Source of the DNA: CAIWHR01 sp035541655
GTDB taxonomy: Bacteria; Pseudomonadota; Gammaproteobacteria; Burkholderiales; Casimicrobiaceae
NCBI GenBank assembly: GCA_035541655.1
Contig: DATKMY010000096.1
Coordinates: 1 to 64,000 of the forward strand
Length of the DNA stretch: 64,000 nucleotides
Direction of reading: 5' to 3'
Numbering within the stretch: position 1 is the first letter of the stretch; every line of letters begins with the position of its first letter. The notes beneath the pieces are model-generated. The model worked only from the letters and a program-made list of their open reading frames with translations. It made no database searches and was not told where the DNA came from. Shown here one piece after another: positions 1-7,409 of this stretch. Made by a program: the position numbers and the translations under genes.

Positions 1-5
1 GGATA

Positions 6-21
6 TGGCATAGTTCTCGCT
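6..21 (+). promoter_or_regulatory. sigma-54 (RpoN) -24/-12 promoter of glnA
   Basis: The bases TGGCATAGTTCTCGCT fit the sigma-54 consensus TGGCAC-N5-TTGCT, with the invariant GG (7-8) and GC (19-20) separated by exactly 10 bases. The site ends about 60 bases before the glnA start. NtrC, encoded just downstream in this window, is the expected activator; its enhancer sites would lie upstream of base 1 and cannot be seen. Confidence 0.8.
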
Positions 22-81
22 GTTGCCCTTCCGTCGTATTGCAACGCATCGTAATCCCGCCCCCCACCAAGGAGATTCCGC

Positions 82-1494
82 ATGGCCACCCCCGCCGACG
101 TGCTCAAGCTGATCAAGGACAAGGAGGTCAAGTTCGTCGACCTGCGCTTCACCGACACCCGCGGCAAGGAGCAGCACGTTTCGGTGCCGAGCAAGGTCTT
201 CACGATGGATAAGTTCGAGAGCGGCCACGCGTTCGACGGCTCGTCGATCGCCGGCTGGAAGGGCATCCAGGCCTCCGACATGCTGCTGATGCCGGATGCG
301 AACGCTGCCTATATCGATCCTTTCATGGACGAGACGACGCTCAACATCACCTGCGACGTGATCGAGCCGTCGGACGGCAAGGGCTATGAGCGCGACCCGC
401 GCTCGCTCGCGAAGCGCGCCGACGCTTATCTCAAGTCGACGGGAATCGGCGATGTCGCGTATTTCGGCCCCGAGCCTGAGTTCTTCATTTTCGACGCCGT
501 CGAGTGGTCTGTCGACATGTCGGGCAGCTATTGCAAGATCTTCTCGAGCGAGGCGCCGTGGTCGTCGGCCGAGAAGTTCGAGGGCGGCAACATGGGACAT
601 CGTCCGCCGGTCAAGGGCGGCTACTTCCCGGTGCCGCCGGTCGACTCGCTGCAGGATATCCGCTCGGCGATGTGCCTGGCGCTCGAGCAGATGGGCGTCG
701 AGGTCGAGGTGCATCACCATGAAGTCGCGGCTGCCGGCCAGAACGAAATCGGCACGAAATTCGCGCCGCTCGTGCAGCGCGCCGACTGGCTGCAGATCCT
801 GAAGTACGCGGTTCACAACACCGCGCACGCGTACGGCAAGACGGCGACGTTCATGCCGAAGCCGATCGTCGGCGACAACGGCTCGGGGATGCACTGCCAT
901 CAATCGGTATGGAAGGACGGGAAGAACCTCTTCGCCGGCGACGGCTACTCGGGGCTTTCCGACTTCGCGCTGTATTACATCGGCGGCGTGATCAAGCACG
1001 CCAAGGCGCTCAACGCGATCACGAACCCGGGGACCAACTCGTACAAGCGGCTCGTCCCGGGATTCGAGGCACCGATCAACCTCGCCTACTCGGCGCGGAA
1101 CCGCTCCGCCGCGATTCGCATCCCGTACGTGGCGAATCCGAAGGGCCGCCGCATCGAGGTGCGCTTCCCCGATCCGACGGCGAACCCCTACCTTGCGTTC
1201 GCGGCGATGCTGATGGCGGGCCTCGACGGCGTGCAGAACAAGATCCACCCGGGCGACCCCGTCGACAAGAATCTGTACGATCTTGAGCCCGAGGAGGCCG
1301 CCAAGGTGCCGCACCCGTGCGCATCGCTCGACGAGGCGCTCGATCATCTCGACAAGGATCGCGAGTTCCTCACGAAGGGCGGCGTGTTCACCAACGACAT
1401 GCTCGACGCGTACATCGGTCTCAAGATGGAAGAGGTGACGCGGTTCCGGATGACGACGCATCCGGTCGAATACGAGATGTATTACAGCCTCTAG
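82..1494 (+). CDS. glnA: Type I glutamine synthetase
   Basis: This enzyme makes glutamine from glutamate, ammonia and ATP in the cytoplasm and is the main ammonium-assimilation step. The 470-residue protein has the usual length of the bacterial GSI-beta type. It shows the N-terminal beta-grasp domain, the GHRPPVKGGYFPVPP segment, the catalytic NGSGMHCHQS motif and the ARNRSAAIRIP stretch. Tyr399 in NLYDLEPEE matches the adenylylation tyrosine, so GlnE control is likely. The ATG follows an AAGGAG ribosome site. A sigma-54 promoter lies upstream and ntrB-ntrC lie downstream, the classical nitrogen-regulation arrangement. Confidence 0.98.
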   Translation: MATPADVLKLIKDKEVKFVDLRFTDTRGKEQHVSVPSKVFTMDKFESGHAFDGSSIAGWKGIQASDMLLMPDANAAYIDPFMDETTLNITCDVIEPSDGKGYERDPRSLAKRADAYLKSTGIGDVAYFGPEPEFFIFDAVEWSVDMSGSYCKIFSSEAPWSSAEKFEGGNMGHRPPVKGGYFPVPPVDSLQDIRSAMCLALEQMGVEVEVHHHEVAAAGQNEIGTKFAPLVQRADWLQILKYAVHNTAHAYGKTATFMPKPIVGDNGSGMHCHQSVWKDGKNLFAGDGYSGLSDFALYYIGGVIKHAKALNAITNPGTNSYKRLVPGFEAPINLAYSARNRSAAIRIPYVANPKGRRIEVRFPDPTANPYLAFAAMLMAGLDGVQNKIHPGDPVDKNLYDLEPEEAAKVPHPCASLDEALDHLDKDREFLTKGGVFTNDMLDAYIGLKMEEVTRFRMTTHPVEYEMYYSL

Positions 1495-1530
1495 TCGAGC
1501 GCGCGTCCGGCGGGGAATTTGGGGTCCGAG

Positions 1531-1559
1531 GGCGGCGGGCGAGAGCGCCGCCGGGTTTT
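1531..1559 (+). terminator. Rho-independent terminator after glnA
   Basis: A perfect 7-bp GC stem (GGCGGCG at 1531-1537, CGCCGCC at 1546-1552) with an 8-base loop is followed by GGGTTTT. It sits 36 bases after the glnA stop and probably limits read-through from the strong glnA promoter into the regulator genes. Confidence 0.7.
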
Positions 1560-1593
1560 GCCTGCACTCGGATAATTCAATAAACTCCGCCGG

Positions 1594-2148
1594 ATGCAGC
1601 TAAGATCGCAATGCGGGCGTGCGCGCGAAGCCGCATCATGGATACGCGTGGGCCTTCTTCTCGCCTTGTTCAGCACCGACACCGCGTTCTCGCAGACACT
1701 CACCGAAAAGGCCAAGGAATCCGGTTGTGTGAGCAAGCCGGAGTTCGTCTCCGGCTCAGGCAACATGTACAAATGCGCGACGCGGTCGGGCGCGTCGTCG
1801 TACTTCAACGTCCCCGGCGCGACAGGCGGCGCGGGCGCTGCGAGCAGCGGGTCGGCGGCCCGCTCGGCGAAGGGATCCACGCCGTCGGGCTTTCCGCGCG
1901 TCGATCCCGACACGCAGAAGGGACGCGACGATGTCCGTCGCAAAGTCCTGTCGGACGAACTCGCCACCGAGGAGAAACTGCTCGCAGAATCGCGCGCGCT
2001 CTACGCGGATGGAGCGCCGGCGCCGCTGCCGGAGGAGAAAGCGGACACAGAGAAATATCGCGCGCGCATTACCCGGTTGCGGCAGAACGTGAGCGTGCAC
2101 GAGAAGAACGTCGAAGCGCTGAAGAAGGAGCTCGCCGCGGTCAAGTGA
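1594..2148 (+). CDS. Small exported protein between glnA and ntrB, function unknown
   Basis: This 184-residue protein begins with a signal peptide (hydrophobic core roughly residues 18-32, likely cleavage after TAFS). A short domain with two cysteines follows (CVSKPEF, then YKCATRSG), resembling the DUF4124-like pattern often seen in beta-proteobacterial envelope proteins. Next come a Gly/Ala/Ser linker and a charged helical C-terminus (about residues 120-184, rich in Glu, Lys and Leu) that probably forms a coiled coil. Its place between glnA and ntrB suggests only co-inheritance. The function is not recognisable, and an upstream in-frame start cannot be excluded. Confidence 0.75.
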   Translation: MQLRSQCGRAREAASWIRVGLLLALFSTDTAFSQTLTEKAKESGCVSKPEFVSGSGNMYKCATRSGASSYFNVPGATGGAGAASSGSAARSAKGSTPSGFPRVDPDTQKGRDDVRRKVLSDELATEEKLLAESRALYADGAPAPLPEEKADTEKYRARITRLRQNVSVHEKNVEALKKELAAVK

Positions 2149-2228
2149 TGCGCCGTCCCGGGCGCGGATATTGCTAACGTAAGAGCGTTGCAATTGTCCT
2201 TCGCCCGAACGTCATCCCGGTCGCCATC

Positions 2229-3335
2229 GTGAGCTTCGCACATCTCTTCCCTTTCGCAAGCGACGACGTCAAGGGTGCGTTCGCCGGGCTGGAGCTGCTC
2301 GCCACCGCCGTCCTGCTGCTCGATCGCACGCGGCGGATCGCGTACGCGAATCCAGCGGCGGAGAATCTGTTCGCGCTGTCGAAGAAGCATCTGCTCGGAC
2401 ACCGCCCCTCGGAGGTTTTCAGCGAGGCGACGGGGCTCTCCGCGGCGATCGACAAGGCGGTGCTGGGCGGCGCGACGTACACCGAGCAGGAGCTGGAGCT
2501 CGCAGTCAACGGCAGGCCGAAGCTCCATCTCACGTGCACGGTTTCTGCGGTCGACGCGAAGGACGCGACGCTGCTACTCGAGTTCCGGCACATCGACCAG
2601 CAGCTGAAGATCGCCCGCGAGGAGCGGCTGAACGAGCAGCAGCAGGCGAACCGCGAGCTCATTCGCAACCTCGCGCACGAGATCAAGAATCCGCTCGGAG
2701 GCATTCGGGGCGCCGCGCAGCTCCTCGAGCGCGAGCTCGACCAGCCGCAGCTGATCGAATACACGCAGGTCGTGATCGGCGAGGCCGATCGGCTGCAGTC
2801 GCTCGTCAACCGGCTGCTGACACCGCACCGGCTTCCGACGTTCAAGCGCACGAACATCCACGAGATCTTGACGCGCGTGCGCGGCCTGGTGCACGCGGAG
2901 TTTCCGCGCGTGTCGATCGCGAGCGATTTCGACATCAGCCTGCCGGAATTCGACGCCGATCCCGAGCAGCTCACGCAGGCGGTTCTAAACGTCGTGCGCA
3001 ATGCCGCGCAGGCGCTCGAAGGCAAGAAGGACGATCCGCTCATCACGCTCACGACGCGCGTGGCGCGCTACGTGACACTCGCGAAGAGGCGGCATCGGGT
3101 CGCCCTCGCGCTCTCCATCGAGGACAACGGTCCCGGCATCCCCGAGGCGATTCGCGACCGGATCTTCTATCCGCTCGTCTCGGGCCGCGAAGGCGGAAGC
3201 GGTCTCGGACTCACGCTCGCGCAAGCGTTCATCGCACAGCACTCGGGCGCGATCGAGTGCGAAAGCGTTCCCGGGCGTACGGTGTTCACGATTCTCCTCC
3301 CCGTCGAACCGGGGGCGTCGCGCTCAGGAAACTGA
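2229..3335 (+). CDS. glnL: Nitrogen regulation sensor histidine kinase NtrB
   Basis: NtrB phosphorylates and dephosphorylates NtrC under control of PII protein. The 368-residue soluble kinase has an N-terminal PAS domain (about 15-125), a dimerisation/phosphoacceptor helix with His150 in RNLAHEIKNPLGGIRGAAQLL (H-box), and an HATPase domain. The ATP domain carries an N box around NVVRNAAQAL and G boxes EDNGPGIP and GREGGSGLGL. It lacks membrane segments, as expected for NtrB. It starts with GTG and has no strong ribosome site. The ntrC gene follows after 48 bases. Confidence 0.95.
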   Translation: MSFAHLFPFASDDVKGAFAGLELLATAVLLLDRTRRIAYANPAAENLFALSKKHLLGHRPSEVFSEATGLSAAIDKAVLGGATYTEQELELAVNGRPKLHLTCTVSAVDAKDATLLLEFRHIDQQLKIAREERLNEQQQANRELIRNLAHEIKNPLGGIRGAAQLLERELDQPQLIEYTQVVIGEADRLQSLVNRLLTPHRLPTFKRTNIHEILTRVRGLVHAEFPRVSIASDFDISLPEFDADPEQLTQAVLNVVRNAAQALEGKKDDPLITLTTRVARYVTLAKRRHRVALALSIEDNGPGIPEAIRDRIFYPLVSGREGGSGLGLTLAQAFIAQHSGAIECESVPGRTVFTILLPVEPGASRSGN

Positions 3336-3383
3336 CGAAAGGTCTTCCGTGCCTCCCGTTCCGAAACTCGACAAGGTGCGCCG

Positions 3384-4817
3384 ATGAAGCCCGTATGGAT
3401 CGTCGACGACGATCGCTCCATTCGCTGGGTGCTCGAAAAGGCGCTCGCGCGCGAAGACATCGCGTTTCGCTCCTTCGTGTCGGCCTACGAAGTGCTGCAG
3501 GCGCTCTCCGCCAGCCAGCCCTCGGTGCTCGTTTCCGACATCCGTATGCCGGGCGACTCCGGCCTGCAGCTGCTCGAGAAAGTGAAGGAGCGCTTTCCGC
3601 ACCTTCCCGTGATCATCATGACGGCCTATTCGGATCTCGACAGCGCGGTCTCCGCGTTCCAGGGCGGCGCGTTCGAATACCTGCCGAAGCCGTTCGACGT
3701 CGATCATGCAGTCGCGCTCATCCGCCGTGCGATGGTGCAGGCGCCCGCCGCGGCGCCTCCGGACACGGGCACCGCCGATTCGGGCGAGATGCTCGGTCAG
3801 GCGCCTGCCATGCAGGAGGTGTTCCGTGCGATCGGACGGCTGTCGCAATCGAGCGCCACCGTGCTGATAACCGGGGAATCCGGAACCGGCAAGGAGCTCG
3901 TCGCACGCGCGCTGCATCGGCACAGCCCGCGTGCGCCGGGGCCGTTCATCGCGATCAACACGGCGGCGATTCCGAAGGACCTGCTGGAATCGGAGCTCTT
4001 CGGTCACGAGCGAGGCGCGTTCACCGGCGCGCAGAGCGCGCGGCGCGGGCGGTTCGAACAGGCCGAGGGCGGCACGCTCTTCCTCGACGAGATCGGCGAC
4101 ATGCCGCCGGATCTGCAGGTGCGTCTCTTGCGCGTGCTCGCCGACGGCGAATACTATCGGGTCGGCGGCCACGCTCCGCAGAAATCGAGCGTCCGGGTGA
4201 TCGCCGCCACGCATCAGAACCTCGAGGAGCGCGTCCGCCAGGGACTCTTCCGCGAGGATCTGCTGCATCGCTTGAACGTTGTGCGGCTGCGTCTCCCACC
4301 GCTGCGCGAACGACCCGAGGACATCGCGCCGCTCGCGCGGCACTTCCTGCAGAAGAGCGCGCGCGAGCTCGGCGTCGAGCCCAAGGTGCTCTCGGAGGAT
4401 GCGCTGAAAACGCTCGGCGTGTTCGCATTTCCCGGCAATGTCCGGCAGCTCGAGAACATCTGCCATTGGGTCACGGTGATGGCGCCGGGGCATCGCGTCG
4501 ACGTCGGCGACCTGCCGGCGGAGGTGCGCGAACCGCCGGCGCGCGGAGCGCACGCCGGGATGGCCGAAGCGGATTGGCGCAACACGCTGGACCACGAGCT
4601 GGCCCAGGCGCTGGTGCGCGGCGAGCGCGGCGTCGGCGATCGTCTCGAGCGCGAATTCGAAAGAACGCTGATCCTGCGCGCGCTCGCACATACCGGCGGT
4701 CATCGGATGGAGGCGGCGCAGTTGCTCGGCTGGGGCCGCAACACGCTCACCCGCAAGATCCAGGAGCTCGGGCTCGAGCACGAGCTCAGGGCGAGTGAGC
4801 GAGGCGGGCGAGCGTAG
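3384..4817 (+). CDS. glnG: Nitrogen regulation response regulator NtrC, sigma-54 activator
   Basis: This is the NtrB partner, which activates sigma-54 promoters such as the one before glnA. The 477 residues comprise a receiver domain (phosphoacceptor Asp52 in VSDIRMPG), an AAA+ domain and a C-terminal Fis-type helix-turn-helix (TGGHRMEAAQLLGWGRNTLTRKI region). The AAA+ domain has Walker A GESGTGKE at 164-171, the sigma-54 contact loop GAFTGAQ at 211-217, and Walker B around LFLDEIGD. An AAGGTG sequence precedes the ATG. Length and domain order match the family. Confidence 0.96.
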   Translation: MKPVWIVDDDRSIRWVLEKALAREDIAFRSFVSAYEVLQALSASQPSVLVSDIRMPGDSGLQLLEKVKERFPHLPVIIMTAYSDLDSAVSAFQGGAFEYLPKPFDVDHAVALIRRAMVQAPAAAPPDTGTADSGEMLGQAPAMQEVFRAIGRLSQSSATVLITGESGTGKELVARALHRHSPRAPGPFIAINTAAIPKDLLESELFGHERGAFTGAQSARRGRFEQAEGGTLFLDEIGDMPPDLQVRLLRVLADGEYYRVGGHAPQKSSVRVIAATHQNLEERVRQGLFREDLLHRLNVVRLRLPPLRERPEDIAPLARHFLQKSARELGVEPKVLSEDALKTLGVFAFPGNVRQLENICHWVTVMAPGHRVDVGDLPAEVREPPARGAHAGMAEADWRNTLDHELAQALVRGERGVGDRLEREFERTLILRALAHTGGHRMEAAQLLGWGRNTLTRKIQELGLEHELRASERGGRA

Positions 4818-4950
4818 CGAGCCAAGGCGCGGGGCGCCCGTCGCCGAGCGACCGAGCTTCGCCGCCGCCGCCGCGACGCGCCACTTCACGGGAGCGGTAG
4901 CGGAGGCCGCGGGTGAGTAAGCCGAGGCGAAGCCGGGTACGCCGAGGAGC

Positions 4951-4974
4951 ACGCCGTTACGGCGCCGACGGCGT
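4951..4974. repeat. Inverted repeat between convergent ntrC and methyltransferase genes
   Basis: ACGCCGT (4951-4957) and ACGGCGT (4968-4974) form a 7-bp stem around a 10-base loop that itself contains GGCGCC. The repeat reaches the stop of the minus-strand gene. It may be a termination hairpin for the convergent pair, but no T-tract is present. The rest of 4818-4950 is GC-rich and shows no gene. Confidence 0.3.
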
Positions 4975-5867
4975 CACACGATCTTAGTGAACCACAGGCT
5001 CCCGCCGCCGTAGCCGTGGCCCTTCGGGTGCGCGAGCGCCTTGATCACGAGCTCGGGAAACGCGTGGAACGCATACGCGCACCCGAACTCGATGCGAAAT
5101 CCCCTCGTGTACATGAGGAGCGCGCGCAACAGGTATTGCTCGTTCCAGCTCCGGTTCTGATCGATCACCCACGCCTGCGGGTACTCGTGCGGCAGGAAGA
5201 TGTCGTGCACGTGGATGCGCACGCCGGGCGCGAGCGCCGGCAGCACGTCGAAGTAGATCCGATTGACGTCGCTGCCCGTCTTCGCGACGTGCGAGGAGTC
5301 GACGAAGAGGATGTCGCCGGCTTCGAGCGCAGCGAACTCCTCGAGCGGAACGTCCTGCACCTTTTCCTCGACCAGCCGTGAAATTCCGTCGATGCGATTC
5401 TTCAGGAACGAGCGCGGGTACGGTTCGATGCAGGTCACGTGAATCCCGCCACCGAACCAGCGCCGGTTGACGTCCGCGATCAGCAGCGACGAATAGCCGG
5501 ATCCCACTTCGATCACCCGGCGCGGGCGCCACGCGTGCAGGAGCACGAAGAGAGCGCGCGGGTCGAGCCAGCTGAACTGCTCGTTGCGCGTATAGAAGTC
5601 GACGAGGTCGGGGCCGTCGGGCAGCAACTCGGGATAGTCGTAGAGCGGAAGATGGCGCGGGAAAGCTTCGACGAGTAACCGCCGGTGTCCGTCGTCGTTC
5701 CAGTCGATGCCACCGGCGATCGGTTGCGCGGGCCACAGGCGCTCGCGCACGGCGGTGACCTCCTTCGGGTCGACGAGCGGCGAGTAGAAGTGGCCGGGCG
5801 GCACCCACAGTCCGTCGGGGCGGCGGCTGCGTGCGCGCAGCTCTCTCAGCAGCCGCCGGACGGTCAT
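4974..5867 (-). CDS. Class I SAM-dependent methyltransferase, substrate unknown
   Basis: The 297-residue protein has a Rossmann-type methyltransferase core. Motif I is RVIEVGSGYSSLLIADVN, the acidic end of strand 2 is VTCIEPYP, and a later LFVDSSH segment may bind metal or substrate. It resembles the Methyltransf_24 group, whose members modify varied small molecules. The ATG at 5867 was chosen because it overlaps the xth stop (ATGA), implying translational coupling. Upstream in-frame codons lie inside xth. The substrate cannot be told from the sequence. Confidence 0.8.
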   Translation of the reverse strand: MTVRRLLRELRARSRRPDGLWVPPGHFYSPLVDPKEVTAVRERLWPAQPIAGGIDWNDDGHRRLLVEAFPRHLPLYDYPELLPDGPDLVDFYTRNEQFSWLDPRALFVLLHAWRPRRVIEVGSGYSSLLIADVNRRWFGGGIHVTCIEPYPRSFLKNRIDGISRLVEEKVQDVPLEEFAALEAGDILFVDSSHVAKTGSDVNRIYFDVLPALAPGVRIHVHDIFLPHEYPQAWVIDQNRSWNEQYLLRALLMYTRGFRIEFGCAYAFHAFPELVIKALAHPKGHGYGGGSLWFTKIV

Positions 5868-6679
5868 TGCGCGACCTCGGCGATCACCGGGGCGTGATCC
5901 GAAGGCTTCGCGCCCTTGCGCGCATTGCGGTCGATGCGGCAGGAGGTGCACGCCGCGGCGAGCGCGGGCGAGAGCAGGATGTGGTCGATGCGCAGCCCCC
6001 GGTTCTTCGGGAACGCGAGCTGTCGGTAGTCCCACCAGCTGAACGTGTTCGGCGGCTGCTCGAAGAGGCGGAAGCTGTCCTCGAGGCCCAGCGCGATCCA
6101 GCCGCGGAACACCGCGCGCTCGGGCTCCGAGCACATCACTTGTCCGCGCCACGCGCCGGGATCGTGGACGTCGCGGTCCTCGGGCGCGATGTTGAAGTCT
6201 CCGCAAAGCGCGAGACGGGGGTGACGCGCGATCTCGTCCGCGATGAACGCCGTCGCCGCGCGACACCAGTCGAGCTTGTAGCGGTACTTGTCGGAGTCGA
6301 CCGCCTGCCCGTTCGGAACGTAGAGGTCGATGATGCGGCAGTCACCGACCGTCGCCGCGATCACGCGTCTCTGCGGGTCATCGTGGCCGGGCAGCGCCCG
6401 TACGACATCTTTCACCGCGCCGATTCCGTCGCGCGCCAGCAGTGCGACGCCGTTGTAGGTTCGCTGTCCGGCGAAGTGCGCGGCATAACCCGCAGCCGCG
6501 AGCTCGAGATGCGGAAACTTCGGGTCCTCGATCTTCGTTTCCTGAAGGCAAACCACGTCGGGCCGCGCGCTGCCGAGCCACTCGATGAGCCGCGGCATGC
6601 GGACGGTGAGCGAATTGACGTTCCAGGTCGCGAGCTTCAGAGGAGGCAATTCCGGCGAGTGGTGGCTTCGGAAACGCAT
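5864..6679 (-). CDS. xth: Exodeoxyribonuclease III (AP endonuclease family)
   Basis: This DNA repair enzyme has 3'-5' exonuclease and apurinic endonuclease activity and belongs to the EEP superfamily. Visible motifs are LATWNVNSL, LQETKIED (catalytic Glu), YVPNG, GDFNIAPEDRDVHDP, RIDHILLSP and the terminal SDHAPV. At 271 residues it is slightly long at the N-terminus. Homologues usually begin at the KLATWNVNS segment, so the true start may be about 14 codons downstream, at a CTG preceded by a GGAATTGCC stretch. It is co-transcribed with the following methyltransferase. Confidence 0.93.
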   Translation of the reverse strand: MRFRSHHSPELPPLKLATWNVNSLTVRMPRLIEWLGSARPDVVCLQETKIEDPKFPHLELAAAGYAAHFAGQRTYNGVALLARDGIGAVKDVVRALPGHDDPQRRVIAATVGDCRIIDLYVPNGQAVDSDKYRYKLDWCRAATAFIADEIARHPRLALCGDFNIAPEDRDVHDPGAWRGQVMCSEPERAVFRGWIALGLEDSFRLFEQPPNTFSWWDYRQLAFPKNRGLRIDHILLSPALAAACTSCRIDRNARKGAKPSDHAPVIAEVAQ

Positions 6680-6784
6680 GCGTCGTGCAATGACGGAATG
6701 CGCCGGCGCAAACGGCTTCCTCGCGCTTCAGCCGGCCTCGCCATCGCGCCGGCCCGAGCGCCCGTCGACGATGGCGTTGCGACG

Positions 6785-7390
6785 CTACTGCTTCGGGTAA
6801 CCGCTGCCTGGTACGGCGACCGATTGACCGCCGTCGCCTGCAGGTTGCGCCGGTGACGCTGCGGGCGGGGGCGCGGGCTCGGTCGCTTTCGTCACCGAGC
6901 GCCGCGGCGGCGACTTCGGATAGCCGGCGTCGTCGAGCATCGCCGTCCAGCGGGCCTCGTTGTAGCCCTTCGCGATCAACTTGTCGCCGACTTGCAGCAC
7001 GGGAGCCTGCTGCCCTCCGGTGAGCTTCATCAACTGCTCGGCGCCTTTCTGCTCCTCGACGTTGACCGTCGTGTACGGTACGCCGCGGCGATTGAGCAGC
7101 CCTTCCGCGGTTTGGCAGACTTCGCCGCAGGCGAACGTATAAAGCGTGACGGGAAAGCGCTGCGCCGCCTGCACGGTGGCGATCGGTACGTTGTTGTCCT
7201 CGATGAGGTTGGGACTGAGGCGCTTCGCCTGGATGTCCTTGCTGTCGGGCGGCGGGGCGCGATCCGAGTAGATGATGCGTCCGTCCTTGTCGACGTAGCG
7301 GTAGACCTGCTGCTGCGCTGCCGCGATCGCCGCGAACACCGCAACCGCCACACCGCAGTGAAGAGCTATTCGCCGGGAAAGGGGAGCCAT
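6785..7390 (-). CDS. DUF4124 plus glutaredoxin-like domain protein, exported
   Basis: The 201-residue protein has a signal peptide (about residues 1-25), a DUF4124 module (QVYRYVDKDGRIIYSDRAPP, about 27-48), and a glutaredoxin/thioredoxin-fold domain (about 75-155). A CGEVC segment replaces the usual CPYC, and the conserved cis-proline region reads QQAPVLQVGDK. The C-terminus is Pro/Ala-rich. Such proteins probably act as periplasmic disulfide or thiol proteins. The exact role is unknown. The ATG at 7390 gives a good signal sequence; a longer in-frame reading into the prlC region is unlikely. Confidence 0.8.
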   Translation of the reverse strand: MAPLSRRIALHCGVAVAVFAAIAAAQQQVYRYVDKDGRIIYSDRAPPPDSKDIQAKRLSPNLIEDNNVPIATVQAAQRFPVTLYTFACGEVCQTAEGLLNRRGVPYTTVNVEEQKGAEQLMKLTGGQQAPVLQVGDKLIAKGYNEARWTAMLDDAGYPKSPPRRSVTKATEPAPPPAASPAQPAGDGGQSVAVPGSGYPKQ

Positions 7391-7409
7391 GGCTTCTCCT
7401 TCGATCGGT

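Noticed and set aside
2534..4798. Very long plus-strand reading frame across ntrB and ntrC in another frame
   Set aside because: Its translation is almost entirely Arg, Ala, Gly and Pro, as expected of an off-frame reading of GC-rich genes, and it overlaps two well-supported genes.
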